Origin: Sergeia podlipaevii | Lineage: Eukaryota > Euglenozoa > Kinetoplastea > Trypanosomatida > Trypanosomatidae | Assembly: GCA_030849805.1 (NCBI GenBank) | Contig: JASANZ010002175.1 | Coordinates: 1-63,562 of the forward strand | Reading direction: 5' to 3' | DNA: 63,562 nucleotides | Part shown: positions 1-9,154 of the stretch, in pieces | Numbering within the stretch: the stretch's first letter is position 1 | How the letters are laid out: each line of letters opens with the position of its first letter | Notes under the pieces: model-generated | Told to the model about the DNA's origin: nothing | What the model saw: the letters and a program-made list of their open reading frames with translations, nothing else | The model's database searches: none | Program-made: the position numbers and the translations under genes

Positions 1-40
1 TATCGCAAAGGGCGTGTCTTTTGCCCAGTCCAAGCTGTAA
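1..40 (+). CDS. 3' end of an upstream glycosomal malate dehydrogenase copy (partial)
   Basis: The first 40 bases encode the last 12 residues and the TAA of a malate dehydrogenase ending in SKL. They are identical to 1974-2013, the end of the complete MDH gene. Identity continues 22 bases into the 3' UTR (41-62 against 2014-2035) and then breaks off. This is therefore the tail of a tandem MDH copy whose body lies outside the window. The C-terminal SKL is a type-1 peroxisome/glycosome import signal. The 3' UTRs differ, so the two copies may be regulated differently at the mRNA level (inference). Confidence 0.9.
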   Translation, partial: IAKGVSFAQSKL

Positions 41-1044
41 CAAGCTAGCACCTCCATTTGCAAATATATATTTGTCTGAGACTGTATGTGTGTGTGTGCT
101 GAGCGCTTTGGATTTAGAGGCCAACAATCCACGTTGCCTCATCTCCTCCGCTCTCGCTCTCCCTCTCTCATGCACTTCTTTCTACTTTTTTTTCTCTTTT
201 TTATTTAGGCGCACACAAAATGCACGCATGGAGATGGATCGTGCGCGTGCGCTGCCGGATCCAAACCAATATTGTTGCTTGTCGATAGACAACCCTGCCG
301 CTCTCCGATGGTCGTGCAACTCGCCGCACGCCCTTGGATCGCAGAGCTAACTTAGTAGTAGGCGATTCTCTCCCTTCACCCCTTACGCACGCTATATAAA
401 TGACCGAGTATCAAGGAAGCAACTCTCCTTCGTGACTTCATGAGTGCCGGCGCGTAGCGACGGGGAGGGCGTCATACTTGCAACTGGTGCGTGCAAACAG
501 ACGTAGAGCATTGCAGCCACGCGCAGTGGGAGTGTGAGCCATTCGCCCCGCCTTTAGCGACTTCATTTCCTCGTGTCACGCATCAAAAGTAAATCCAGTG
601 AGACGGCTTTCATTCATTCATCTTCGTATATGATTCAAAGGTTTAAAAAAAAAAAAAAAGATAGTATTCAAAATCACTATATATTGATGGCCGATGACGC
701 GCAGTGGGACTTTCAGTCTGTGCTGAGGCGCTGAATTTGTCGAAGGCAAACAATGAAATGGAAATACACAAGGAACTACTCACTCATTATTGTTAAGGTG
801 CTCACCTAGTGGCAGCCCCTCCTCTATCGTGTTGGTCTGCGTTGCGCTGTAATGAATTCATGCTGCGCGCACGCATGCCATCTGTGTCGATCTCTCTCTC
901 TCTCTCTCTTCTGGTTACTATTACTATTATTATTACCTCCTCCCCCCTTTGTCTTTCTGCTTGTATGCCCTCTGCAACGCGTGAAGATTCTCTGCGTTAA
1001 GCAAGCATTTTAACTCTCAAAAAACCCTACACCCACATTCAAAA
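41..1044. other. Spacer between the two MDH copies
   Basis: About 1 kb between the MDH copies. It holds a strong pyrimidine tract with AG at 207-208, a GC-richer stretch at about 228-560 with a possible 40-codon reading frame (228-350), a 13-bp direct repeat (519-531 and 697-709), a poly-A run near 644-659, a (TC)n tract at 891-909 and a long pyrimidine-rich stretch to about 960. The AG at 985-986 is the likely acceptor for the complete MDH; no ATG lies between it and 1045. No tRNA or known RNA gene was recognised. Confidence 0.6.
228..350 (+). other. Possible short reading frame (40 aa) between MDH copies
   Basis: An ATG at 228 opens 40 codons ending in TAA at 348-350. It lies 20 bases after a good pyrimidine tract and AG (207-208), and its composition is GC-richer than most spacers here. 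No homology is recognised. An earlier ATG at 220 in another frame gives only about 22 codons, which argues against efficient use of the 228 start. It may be a small peptide, a non-coding trans-spliced RNA or the remnant of a duplicated gene. Treat it as a candidate only. Confidence 0.15.
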
Positions 1045-2013
1045 ATGGTGAACGTTTGCGTCGTCGGTGCGGCTGGTGGCATTGGCCAGTCCCTGTCGCT
1101 TCTTCTCATGCGCGGGCTCCCATATGGCAGCACCCTCTCCCTCTATGACGTCGTCGGCGCTCCTGGCGTCGCCGCTGACCTGTCCCACATCGACAACCCC
1201 GGCGTCACCGTCAAGCACGCTGCCGGCAAGATCGGCGTCAAGCGTGATCCCGCTCTCGGCGAACTTGCCAAGGGCGTCGATGTCTTTGTTATTGTTGCTG
1301 GCGTCCCGCGCAAGCCTGGTATGACCCGAGACGACCTCTTCAACATCAACGCTGGTATCATCCTTGACCTCGTTCTCACCTGCGCTACCTCCAGCCCCAA
1401 GGCAGTCTTCTGTGTTGTCACCAACCCTGTTAACAGCACCGTCCCCATCGCTGCCCAGGCCCTCAAGAAGCTTGGCTGCTACGACAAGAACCGTCTTCTC
1501 GGTGTTTCTCTCCTTGATGGTCTCCGCGCCACTCGCTTCATCAACGAGACCCGCATGCCCACCATCGTGAAGCAGGTGCCCGTTGTTGGTGGTCACAGCG
1601 ACGTCACCATTGTTCCTCTCTTCAGTCAGCTGCCTGGTGAGACGGTTCCACAGGACAAACTTGACAAGATTTGCAAGCGAGTGCAGGTGGCTGGTACTGA
1701 AGTCGTGAAGGCCAAGGCCGGTCGTGGTTCAGCGACGCTCTCGATGGCCGAGGCTGGCGCACGCTTCGCGCTCATGGTCGTGGAGGGTCTCATTGGTGCC
1801 GGTAACCCGACGGTGTGCGCCTATGTGGATACCAACGGAAAGCATGACTCTGAGTTCCTTGCTATCCCTATCGTGCTCGGCAAGAACGGCATTGAGCGTC
1901 GCCTCCCTATTGGCCCCATGACTTCCAGCGAGTCTGCGATGCTTAACGAGGCGCTGCCTGTGATCAAGAAGAATATCGCAAAGGGCGTGTCTTTTGCCCA
2001 GTCCAAGCTGTAA
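1045..2013 (+). CDS. Glycosomal malate dehydrogenase (NAD-dependent)
   Basis: A 322-residue LDH/MDH-family enzyme interconverting malate and oxaloacetate with NAD(H). The Rossmann glycine motif GAAGGIGQ is at residues 8-15 and the adenosine-ribose-binding acidic residue is about D35. The substrate-loop arginines are in GVPRKPGMTR (R89, R95), followed by N127 in TNPVN, D158 with R161 in LDGLRA, and the catalytic H184 in GGHSD. The protein ends in SKL, a glycosomal import signal, so it probably regenerates NAD+ inside the glycosome. The length is normal for the family. A second copy lies directly upstream (1-40). The ATG at 1045 is the first after the likely splice acceptor at 985-986. Confidence 0.95.
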   Translation: MVNVCVVGAAGGIGQSLSLLLMRGLPYGSTLSLYDVVGAPGVAADLSHIDNPGVTVKHAAGKIGVKRDPALGELAKGVDVFVIVAGVPRKPGMTRDDLFNINAGIILDLVLTCATSSPKAVFCVVTNPVNSTVPIAAQALKKLGCYDKNRLLGVSLLDGLRATRFINETRMPTIVKQVPVVGGHSDVTIVPLFSQLPGETVPQDKLDKICKRVQVAGTEVVKAKAGRGSATLSMAEAGARFALMVVEGLIGAGNPTVCAYVDTNGKHDSEFLAIPIVLGKNGIERRLPIGPMTSSESAMLNEALPVIKKNIAKGVSFAQSKL

Positions 2014-2391
2014 CAAGCTAGCACCTCCATTTGCAGGTATATATATATATTTTTTTGATTCTATTAGTGTTTTTGATTGTTTTGAAGGAAAGTGAGCAAG
2101 TTAAAAGTATCAGTATTTGGAAATTAGTAAACAACTGAAAATGGATAACAACAAAAAAATGGACGAAGGTATTCAGTTATACTTGTTGGTGTGCTCAGTA
2201 GATACCTTACGAAGCTCGTCTGTGCGCATTCGTGAGAGCCTGTTGGGCAATTCACGTCTACATTGGTCAATGATAATAATTTCTAATTGTATTGTTATCT
2301 ATGCTTATATGTACGCCTACAGAAGAAAAAAAATTTCACGCATGCAATTGTAATCGTCATGGTGTTGTGTGGATATATTGCTTTGTCGTTG

Positions 2392-2396
<5 letters not shown>

Positions 2397-2425
<29 letters not shown>
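2397..2425. repeat. (CA)n microsatellite
   Basis: About 14 CA units in the spacer after MDH. Confidence 0.9.
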
Positions 2426-2428
<3 letters not shown>

Positions 2429-2708
2429 TGGGTAGACTTGTGCTATTTGTTGTTGCCTATGTCTCCGTGGATGGGTTGCGTGCACTGGGATTGCGAAAGG
2501 AGCGTTGTGTGCCGTTTTTTTTTTGTTATTATTACAGATGACAGTTGCAGTCATTTATCTCTTTCATTTTTATTCCTGTTTTGATATTATTACTTTTCAC
2601 ACTATTTATCGATGAAAGGCATTTTTTCTTTTCTTTTCCTTTCCCTCCTGCCTATATCGGCAGCACAAAAGATAATTTCACTTCGTTTGGGAGCTGGCGT
2701 GCCATCGT

Positions 2709-2733
2709 TATATATATATATATATATATATAT
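2709..2733. repeat. (TA)n microsatellite
   Basis: About 12 TA units in the spacer after MDH. Confidence 0.9.
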
Positions 2734-3448
2734 GTTGAAAACGCTGTGTATTACCGCATGAAGATTTCATTATTTTCTTTTTATTTTACGTGTTTTTTTT
2801 TTTGTTGTTGTGGGGATTTTAGTTCGCCGAAACATCCTTTTATATATATATATGAGAAACGGCAAGTGTCAAAATGCATCTTTAGTTAAAATGGTTTCGA
2901 AGAAGAGAGTAGCCAAAAAGAGAGAGAGAAAAAGGATCAATGGTCATTTTTTTTTTTTAACATACTCAGTACATATCTAATTTGGGGAACCCACAAGAAG
3001 ATGACGGAAAATGAATATGTACGAAGACGAATGTTTAGCCATTATGCAAAAGAAAATAATCAACAACAAAAAGAAAAATGGCAGATGTTCGCTAGATTGC
3101 TCTTTTGAAGAGGGGATCTTGTTCTCTATGCCTGTTTACATTAGATCGTTGAGATGTTTGTTTGTTTGTTTGTTTCTCCTCTTAGTACGCATCTATTATT
3201 TTCTTTTTCTGTTTTTTTACTCATTATCAAAATAAAGTAAGGTCGATTATTGCCTGTAATAGTTGCTATAGAGTTTTTAGTGTGCATCACACGGTTTTAG
3301 GTGGCATCATCATACATATCGTTTTTTACTTGACAACAGTAAGCATATAATAAATATACTAGAATATATTCTTTCTCTCCTTTCTTTAACACATTTTTTT
3401 CTTTATTATCTTTTTTAAAAGAAAGAATCTAAAAATTTTGGTTTGGAA

Positions 3449-4333
3449 ATGGAGGATGTAAATGAGTTTCTGCAAAGTAGGCCGCTCATCTCCTTTCAGA
3501 TGGATGGCTCTCACCTCAACAATGTTCTACAAAGCGTTATTGGTCAGCAACAGCAGCTGTCCCAGAGCCAGCGCCAGCTTGCACAGAGACTTGGTGAAGT
3601 TGAGGAAGGCATGAAGGACATTTATGGCCGCCAGAGCGACCTGGAGCGATATATTGCCGAGTTCGGTGGAACGGACAAGGCAGGACAAGTGCGCGCTCGC
3701 CTGGAGGATCTTGAGAACGCGATGGATCGTGTCGTGAAGGGTCTGGAGGATGCGCGTAAGATGGCTTCGGCGGCAGGTCAAGACGCAGACCAGGCTGGCC
3801 GACTGGCGGATCAGGCTAACAGGGCGTTGCAGCCCCTCCAGGACGCAGTGGCGCAGACCTCCCAAGACGTAGATGTTCTTGCCCGCCAGTCTGCGCAGGA
3901 CAAGCGTGACATTGGGCGTGCGCTGAATGAGCTTGAGCAGCAGTATAAAGATAACGAGAAGAAGCTCGCAGAGGCGGTGGAGGAGCTACAGCAGAGGGCA
4001 GATCGCATCGCACGTGAGACTGGTAGTCAGAAGCTCCTGCAGATGATAGAAGAGTTGAGTGACCGAACGGACGATAACTTCCGTAGCGTGGAGGAGAGTG
4101 CTCGCGCAGTAGACGCAGAGATCTCGAGGCAGAACGCGGACATTACTAGACTTCGCACGGATATGGGGGCTCTGGAAGAAAAAACCCGTGGCCGAATAAC
4201 GTCTCTTGTGACCGACGTAGACGGCAAATATGAAGTTCTTCTGAGTGCCTTTAGAGAGTATGAGAAGAGCTCCAATGAGCTTGAGGAGCACCTAGCTATG
4301 GCAGGGCAGGCACTAGCACGCCGTAGACGATGA
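3449..4333 (+). CDS. Conserved-type coiled-coil protein, function unknown
   Basis: A 294-residue hydrophilic protein I do not recognise as a named family. After a short N-terminal segment that is not coiled-coil-like (about residues 1-30), almost the whole chain is rich in Gln, Glu, Arg, Ala and Leu with heptad-like spacing, consistent with a long coiled coil. The C-terminus is basic (ARRRR). No membrane segment, signal peptide or enzymatic motif is visible. The frame is open two codons further upstream to a TTG at 3443, but the first ATG is at 3449, 28 bases after the likely acceptor at 3420-3421. A structural, perhaps cytoskeletal, role is possible but is only an inference. Confidence 0.8.
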   Translation: MEDVNEFLQSRPLISFQMDGSHLNNVLQSVIGQQQQLSQSQRQLAQRLGEVEEGMKDIYGRQSDLERYIAEFGGTDKAGQVRARLEDLENAMDRVVKGLEDARKMASAAGQDADQAGRLADQANRALQPLQDAVAQTSQDVDVLARQSAQDKRDIGRALNELEQQYKDNEKKLAEAVEELQQRADRIARETGSQKLLQMIEELSDRTDDNFRSVEESARAVDAEISRQNADITRLRTDMGALEEKTRGRITSLVTDVDGKYEVLLSAFREYEKSSNELEEHLAMAGQALARRRR

Positions 4334-5224
4334 ATAGACATTTTTTTCTTTATGCCCCTTCTTTTTTGTAACATGGCGGAATCAAAAGGAAACATAGGAG
4401 TGACTATGATGTGGGGACTCAAGCTATGTCGGTAAGGCAATGCTCTATCTTTTGCTAGTGTTACAGTTTCCATTCTAGATTGTGATGAGCATGTGTATGT
4501 GTGTGTGTGCGTGCATGTGTTTGAGCTTTGCTCATATTGGTGGTGTCATGATGCTGCTGTATTGTTTTGTGTGGAGGGGGGGAGGGGGCGTGTGTATTTG
4601 TTTATTTGGATTCCGTTACATTAGACTATAAGGAGATGGCATATATATACTTTCTTCTTTTTTTTACACTTTCTCTGTTTTGACTATTATTATTATTCTT
4701 TCCCTGCAGCAGATGTGTTCACTCTCAATGGTAGCTTTACTAACTACTACCAAAGGATATAGAGAGAAGAAAAAAAGTGGAGCTTAACTGAACACTGCCG
4801 GGTTCCAAATACTAGTGATCGCTTTTTTTTTTTTCACTAGTGGCGTTCTCTGCGTTTTCGATGGAGGCAAGCGGTGCAATCAATGATTCTTTGTTGTTGT
4901 TGTTGTTTTCATTACTATTATCACTATTATTCTCTGTTTCGTCTCATGGCGCATTTGTCATCATTTTTGCTTTTATCGAATTCTTAAAAAAAAAAAAAAA
5001 ATGAAGGTAAAGAACACCAGCTTGAAGAAACCAAAAGGCGGCAAACAAGCAGACTGATCTGTTCCCCCCCCCCCTCTTTCAAATATATCGTGGGAGAGTG
5101 AGAGAGAGAGACTACAATAGAGAAATTCTGGAACTGTCGCAGATCTCTTGCTTCCTCTCTATCTCCGTCCCTCATACACATTCAAAAGGGTTGTGAACAC
5201 AACAAGAATAATAGTTAAGGAAAA
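4334..5224. other. Spacer upstream of NDUFAF5
   Basis: About 0.9 kb with (TG)n-like sequence near 4495-4520, a G-rich stretch near 4575-4590, poly-T and poly-A runs (4985-5000), a C-run near 5065-5075 and pyrimidine-rich DNA at about 5147-5173. AG at 5187-5188 is the likely acceptor for the gene at 5225. No gene is seen. Confidence 0.55.
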
Positions 5225-6382
5225 ATGACGTCATCAGTTATTATGACGCGGTCGACGCCGTCCCGTCCTTTCAATATTAAGATGTTTGATCGTCAACTAA
5301 AAGGCATGCAGCGCAGCCTCGTCTCAACGCCTGCGTGCGACCTTCACAAAATGTGCGCCGAGCAACTCCTAGATCGTCGCGCTTTTGTAAAACGAGAAAC
5401 GCCGATCGTGCTAGAAGTTGGCGCACACACTGGATGGTTTTTCCGTCATATGTTGGAGAAGAAGGAGCTTCATGGTCTCAAGCAGTACATTCAAACCGAC
5501 ATCTCAGAAGACCGTCTGAACAGAAACTATGAAGAAATCAAGCACCTCATTCCTTCTGACGTCGAGTTTGTTCAAATATGCTGTGATGAGGAAAGGCCAG
5601 AGCCATTTGGAATCCCCCCAAAGTCCGTTGATATGGTAGTCTCGTGTCTTTCTATGCATTGGGTGAATGACCTAGAGACAGCCTTGGTGAATATTCGTCA
5701 CATTCTCAAGCGTGATGGCTTTATGCTTTCATGTATGTTTGGTGGCAATACGCTGTATGAACTGCGCAGCTGCTTTTCGATGGCACAGACGGAGTGCTCC
5801 GGTGGTGTTAGCCCCCACATCTCCCCAATGATCGACGGCGCTGGCATCTCCACTCTCATCCTGCAATGCGGCTTCACTATCCCTTCCATCGACTTGGACC
5901 GCCACTTGTTGCTCTATAAGACACCTTTCCATCTCATGGAGCACCTTTCACATATGGGCGAGAGCGCGTGTCATTTCGCACGCCAGCCTCTCAACCGCGA
6001 CGTTCTGCTCTGCGCGTGTGCGTGCTACGACACCATGTATGCCAGAAATGGCCTTATCCCGGCGACTTTTGAGGTGTTCAATACGATTGTCTGGAGCCCG
6101 AGCCCGACGCAGATGAAACCACTTGAGCGCGGCACAGGACAGGTGTCACTTGCCTCTTGGAACTCCAAGAATAAGGAAAAGCTGCAGAAGGTGCTGGATG
6201 AGTATGCGCAGAACCCAGATGATGCAGAGTCGTTTGAGCGAGCTGAGGATCTCTTCAACACACTGCGCAAGGAGAGCGCCGAAATGATGGAAAAACGTGG
6301 CTTTGATATGACTGGGTTTGATAGGAACAAGGACGAGGAGATAAAGGGGCTGGAGCAAAAACCATTGCCGCCTTTTCAGTAA
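5225..6382 (+). CDS. NDUFAF5: NDUFAF5-like methyltransferase, mitochondrial complex I assembly factor
   Basis: A 385-residue class I SAM-dependent methyltransferase-fold protein of the NDUFAF5 (C20orf7) family. In other eukaryotes this factor acts in the mitochondrial matrix and hydroxylates an arginine of NDUFS7 during complex I assembly. The SAM motif VLEVGAHTG is at 62-70, an acidic residue follows in QTDIS (about D92), and VSCLSMHWVNDL is at 139-150. The family-diagnostic GGNTLYELR (173-181) and SGGVSPHISP (192-201) are present, as are MGESACHFARQPL and the PATFEVFNTIVW block. The N-terminus (MTSSVIMTRSTPSRPFNIK) has Arg/Ser/Thr character compatible with mitochondrial import. The final 80 residues are a charged extension containing the ERG block. 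The start is the first ATG after the acceptor at 5187-5188. Confidence 0.93.
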   Translation: MTSSVIMTRSTPSRPFNIKMFDRQLKGMQRSLVSTPACDLHKMCAEQLLDRRAFVKRETPIVLEVGAHTGWFFRHMLEKKELHGLKQYIQTDISEDRLNRNYEEIKHLIPSDVEFVQICCDEERPEPFGIPPKSVDMVVSCLSMHWVNDLETALVNIRHILKRDGFMLSCMFGGNTLYELRSCFSMAQTECSGGVSPHISPMIDGAGISTLILQCGFTIPSIDLDRHLLLYKTPFHLMEHLSHMGESACHFARQPLNRDVLLCACACYDTMYARNGLIPATFEVFNTIVWSPSPTQMKPLERGTGQVSLASWNSKNKEKLQKVLDEYAQNPDDAESFERAEDLFNTLRKESAEMMEKRGFDMTGFDRNKDEEIKGLEQKPLPPFQ

Positions 6383-7179
6383 AAAGAAAAAAAAGGAAGG
6401 GAAAGGAAGGATGGAGGAAAGGGGTAAGAGAAGTATGCGTGTTGCAGGGGACTGCCTTAATTTTATCCTAATGCTTTTTATATGTATAATCTTTGCTTCA
6501 ACTATTATCTTTCTTTTTGCTCTCTCTCTCTCCTGCCATTTTATTTTCTCAAATACCATTTCTCATCAGGAGATGGGGGGAGGAAGAAATGAAAGCTCCC
6601 ATTCGTCAAAAAGAAAAAAGCGAAGATAAATCTGTTGTATCAATGAAAGAGAGAAAGAATTCTTGATGTCGGTATATGGATGAGTAACGTAAAATGTGCC
6701 CTATGCCCCCTTTTTTGTTGTTCAAATAAGCACGACTATGAGAAGGCACAAAACGGAAGAAGAAACAATTCTATTCATGATGCCAAATGTCATCTGAAGG
6801 ATGAGAGCTGTAGGTTTTTCTTACCTGTTTTTAGACCTCTATTTTTTATTGTTGCGTTGCACTTCCTTGTCACAGAAAGCGTTCTGCAAGACTTTCTATT
6901 GTATTTGCATACCTTTCTGCTTTTTTTTTCGCATTACTCACTATTATTATTATTATTACTATTATGATTACTCTTCAAAGCTCAAACTCAACAAAATTAC
7001 TGGTGCTGTTTCTTTTTCATCTTGTTTTCTCTTCTAAGTGAAACACGTTGCACCCACTAGCATCATTTATTCAATACCTCACAAAACAAAAAAAAGGAAA
7101 AGTTGACAATAGCAGATAAGAGGAGAGGGTGACATAGGAAGGAGGGGAAGGTCATATTTACGTGCGCACAGATCTCCAA
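6383..7179. other. Spacer upstream of ankyrin gene
   Basis: About 0.8 kb. It is purine-rich just after the stop, then pyrimidine-rich with an ATT/ACT repeat near 6940-6968. The tract at about 7009-7035 ends with AG at 7037-7038, a likely acceptor. Short ORFs here look non-coding. Confidence 0.55.
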
Positions 7180-8901
7180 ATGCCAACAAAGAAAAAGCAA
7201 TCCAAGCAACAGTCGCATGCGGACAGGGGTACCAGAGATGCTTCTGGGTCTCCCGCCACTGGGATCCCTGAGACGCAACTTTGGCAGGCAATCCGGCACA
7301 ATGATGTGGAGGCCATCCGAGAGCTTCTCTTTGACGCGGTCGAGAGCATCGACGATGGAGGAGTGTTCTACTCTCCCAAGTCAGGTGCCAAGGCGGCGCT
7401 GGCTCGCTGGAACGCTAAGAAGGACCTCCCTCTCACCTTTGCCGTCGCCAACGGGCTGGATGAAGAGGGTTTGCTGCTTCTACTCCGTGCAGGGGCCAAC
7501 GTCAATGCCAAGGATCAGACCAAAGAGGAGTGCACTGCTCTCAACGCCGCATGCTGGGGAGAAGATGAGGCCCTCGTGCAGTTTCTTCTTCGCTGTGGCG
7601 CTGATATTCGTATCACCGACTCCGCCGGCCGCACACCACTTCACGTTCTGGCGTCCTCTAACGCACACCTGCTGACTGAGTACGTTCTGGATACCATTTC
7701 TACCACGCAGTCGCGTCTGCCTGGGGTGCTCTATCACGATGGTCATCCCCCACTGCTGATCAACACGATTGAACTCCTTGGCAAACGTGATCACATCACA
7801 GGGGCAACCCCACTGCACACAGCGCTGGAGAGCAGCAGCGCCGTAGCGGGGGCTTTACTGGACCACATTGAAACGAAACTTGCCGAGGCACAAGAAAGCA
7901 ATGACACGGAGTGCGAGAGGCGCATTCGCGAAAACATCATCGACGCATGCACAGACGCGAATGAAAATGCGTTGCATGTGATGTTTGCCACTTCGGCGAA
8001 CTGGGACGCACGTGTCCTGGAGGGCTTTGTGGATCGCTTGCTCAAGCTGGGCGTCGACTCGCGCGCAACCAACGCAGAAGGTCAGATGCCTATTGCAGTG
8101 GCATGTGAGCGCGTTACTGCGTCCTCATCCACCTCTGTGGAACTCTTCAAGAAGCTTCTCACCGCCACGATTGAGGCCGCAGAAGCGAGTAGTATTAGTC
8201 CGGACTCTAGTGCGGCAGAGGTAGACGCCATCTTTTGCCAGCATGACGCCAAGGGGTACGGTCTTATCCACACAGCCGTGAGCCAGCGCAATACGCATGC
8301 TGTGGAAGCTATGATAAAGGTCGCTCAGAACCATGGCGGCGCAGATGCTACTGCCTGCCGTCGCTGGCTCGGCGATATGAAGACGCGCGATGGTGCGAGC
8401 ACGACTGAGTTGCTCGCCATTCGCGATGCCGCTGAGATTGCCAAAATGCTGAGTGCTGCAAGCGCCATGGATGGAGCGGAGTACGTTGATCTTAAAAGGC
8501 GTCACGAGCAGCTTCAGGCGGAAGCCACAGCCGCGCAGTCAGAAGAGGAAAGCGAAGATTCCGAAAACGAGAAGGCAGACGGCGACGGCAAGAAGCACGG
8601 TAGTAGTGGGGGGGATTACATGGGTACGGGAAGTGGCGGGCGACGCGTGACACCTATTCCTGGCAGTACGGGCAGTGGTGGGTCGCGTATGCAGCAAGCC
8701 CGCAAGGCTCGTGCGACCAAAGCTGCAGCGACTCGTCAGCGCTTCGCGGAGAAGCGCCAGGGCGAGGTGGACAACAAGGGTGGCGGTATCTTTGACAGAG
8801 AGGTCTCACTCACCATGAAGATACTGGGTGCGGTGTTGCTACTTTCGATGCTTGTCTCGGTGTACGCCTTCACTCAAGATGCTTCGTCGCGACATCACTA
8901 A
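7180..8901 (+). CDS. Ankyrin-repeat protein with C-terminal membrane anchor
   Basis: A 573-residue protein. A lysine/glutamine-rich N-terminus leads into ankyrin repeats across roughly residues 25-400. Visible repeat elements include LPLTFAVANG followed by LLLLLRAGANVNAKD, the TALNAACWGE and TPLHVLASSNAHL helices, and TPLHTALESS. A charged linker (EEESEDSENEKADGDGKK) and a Gly/Ser-rich stretch follow. A hydrophobic segment at about 546-562 (MKILGAVLLLSMLVSVYAF) sits nine residues or so from the C-terminus, which suggests a tail-anchored protein with the repeats facing the cytosol. The reading frame extends six codons upstream to a GTG, but the first ATG is 7180. Partner and organelle are unknown. 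Confidence 0.88.
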   Translation: MPTKKKQSKQQSHADRGTRDASGSPATGIPETQLWQAIRHNDVEAIRELLFDAVESIDDGGVFYSPKSGAKAALARWNAKKDLPLTFAVANGLDEEGLLLLLRAGANVNAKDQTKEECTALNAACWGEDEALVQFLLRCGADIRITDSAGRTPLHVLASSNAHLLTEYVLDTISTTQSRLPGVLYHDGHPPLLINTIELLGKRDHITGATPLHTALESSSAVAGALLDHIETKLAEAQESNDTECERRIRENIIDACTDANENALHVMFATSANWDARVLEGFVDRLLKLGVDSRATNAEGQMPIAVACERVTASSSTSVELFKKLLTATIEAAEASSISPDSSAAEVDAIFCQHDAKGYGLIHTAVSQRNTHAVEAMIKVAQNHGGADATACRRWLGDMKTRDGASTTELLAIRDAAEIAKMLSAASAMDGAEYVDLKRRHEQLQAEATAAQSEEESEDSENEKADGDGKKHGSSGGDYMGTGSGGRRVTPIPGSTGSGGSRMQQARKARATKAAATRQRFAEKRQGEVDNKGGGIFDREVSLTMKILGAVLLLSMLVSVYAFTQDASSRHH

Positions 8902-9105
8902 GAAGGCAGAACCATTCATTCAATACCAGTACACGCCATCAAAAATGATTTTTCCATTAATGAGAGATGATGAAGGGCGTAAATTTACAATCGTCTCCTG
9001 CATTAATATACTGCCACCTTGATAGGTTTGAGTGAACGAATGCCTTCTATTGTGGAGAAGACAAGATATTGTGCCTTGCATTTCATTTATATATACTACG
9101 CTTCA

Positions 9106-9151
9106 TCTCTCTCTCTCTCTCTCTCTCTTTTCTTCCGATTCTCCAGATCAG
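9106..9151 (+). promoter_or_regulatory. Polypyrimidine tract and trans-splice acceptor that sets the 9155 start
   Basis: A (TC)n-rich tract from 9106 to about 9136 is followed by AG at 9145-9146 and again at 9150-9151. Either would leave only 3 to 8 bases before ATG 9155. The GTG-initiated extension (9032-9154) runs through this tract and is therefore almost certainly not translated. Confidence 0.7.
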
Positions 9152-9154
9152 CCA

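Larger units (their letters stand above)
2014..3448. other. Spacer after MDH
   Basis: About 1.4 kb of AT-rich non-coding sequence. It contains a (CA)n run at 2397-2425, a (TA)n run at 2709-2733, several poly-T runs and short ORFs with no coding signature. A pyrimidine tract at about 3371-3416 followed by AG at 3420-3421 is the likely acceptor for the next gene. Confidence 0.6.

Noticed and set aside
661..760. C/D-box snoRNA-like motifs (GATGAC and CTGA) in the MDH spacer
   Set aside because: The box C match is imperfect and no terminal stem or guide region is evident.
1039..1596. Minus-strand ORF opposite MDH
   Set aside because: An antisense shadow of a clear plus-strand MDH with the same composition bias.
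1594..1602. GGHSD in place of GGHSG at the MDH catalytic site
   Set aside because: The catalytic His is intact and, as far as I recall, this form is normal in trypanosomatid glycosomal MDH.
9032..9154. GTG-started extension of the 9155 protein
   Set aside because: It reads through the pyrimidine tract and acceptor, and eukaryotic initiation at GTG is not expected.
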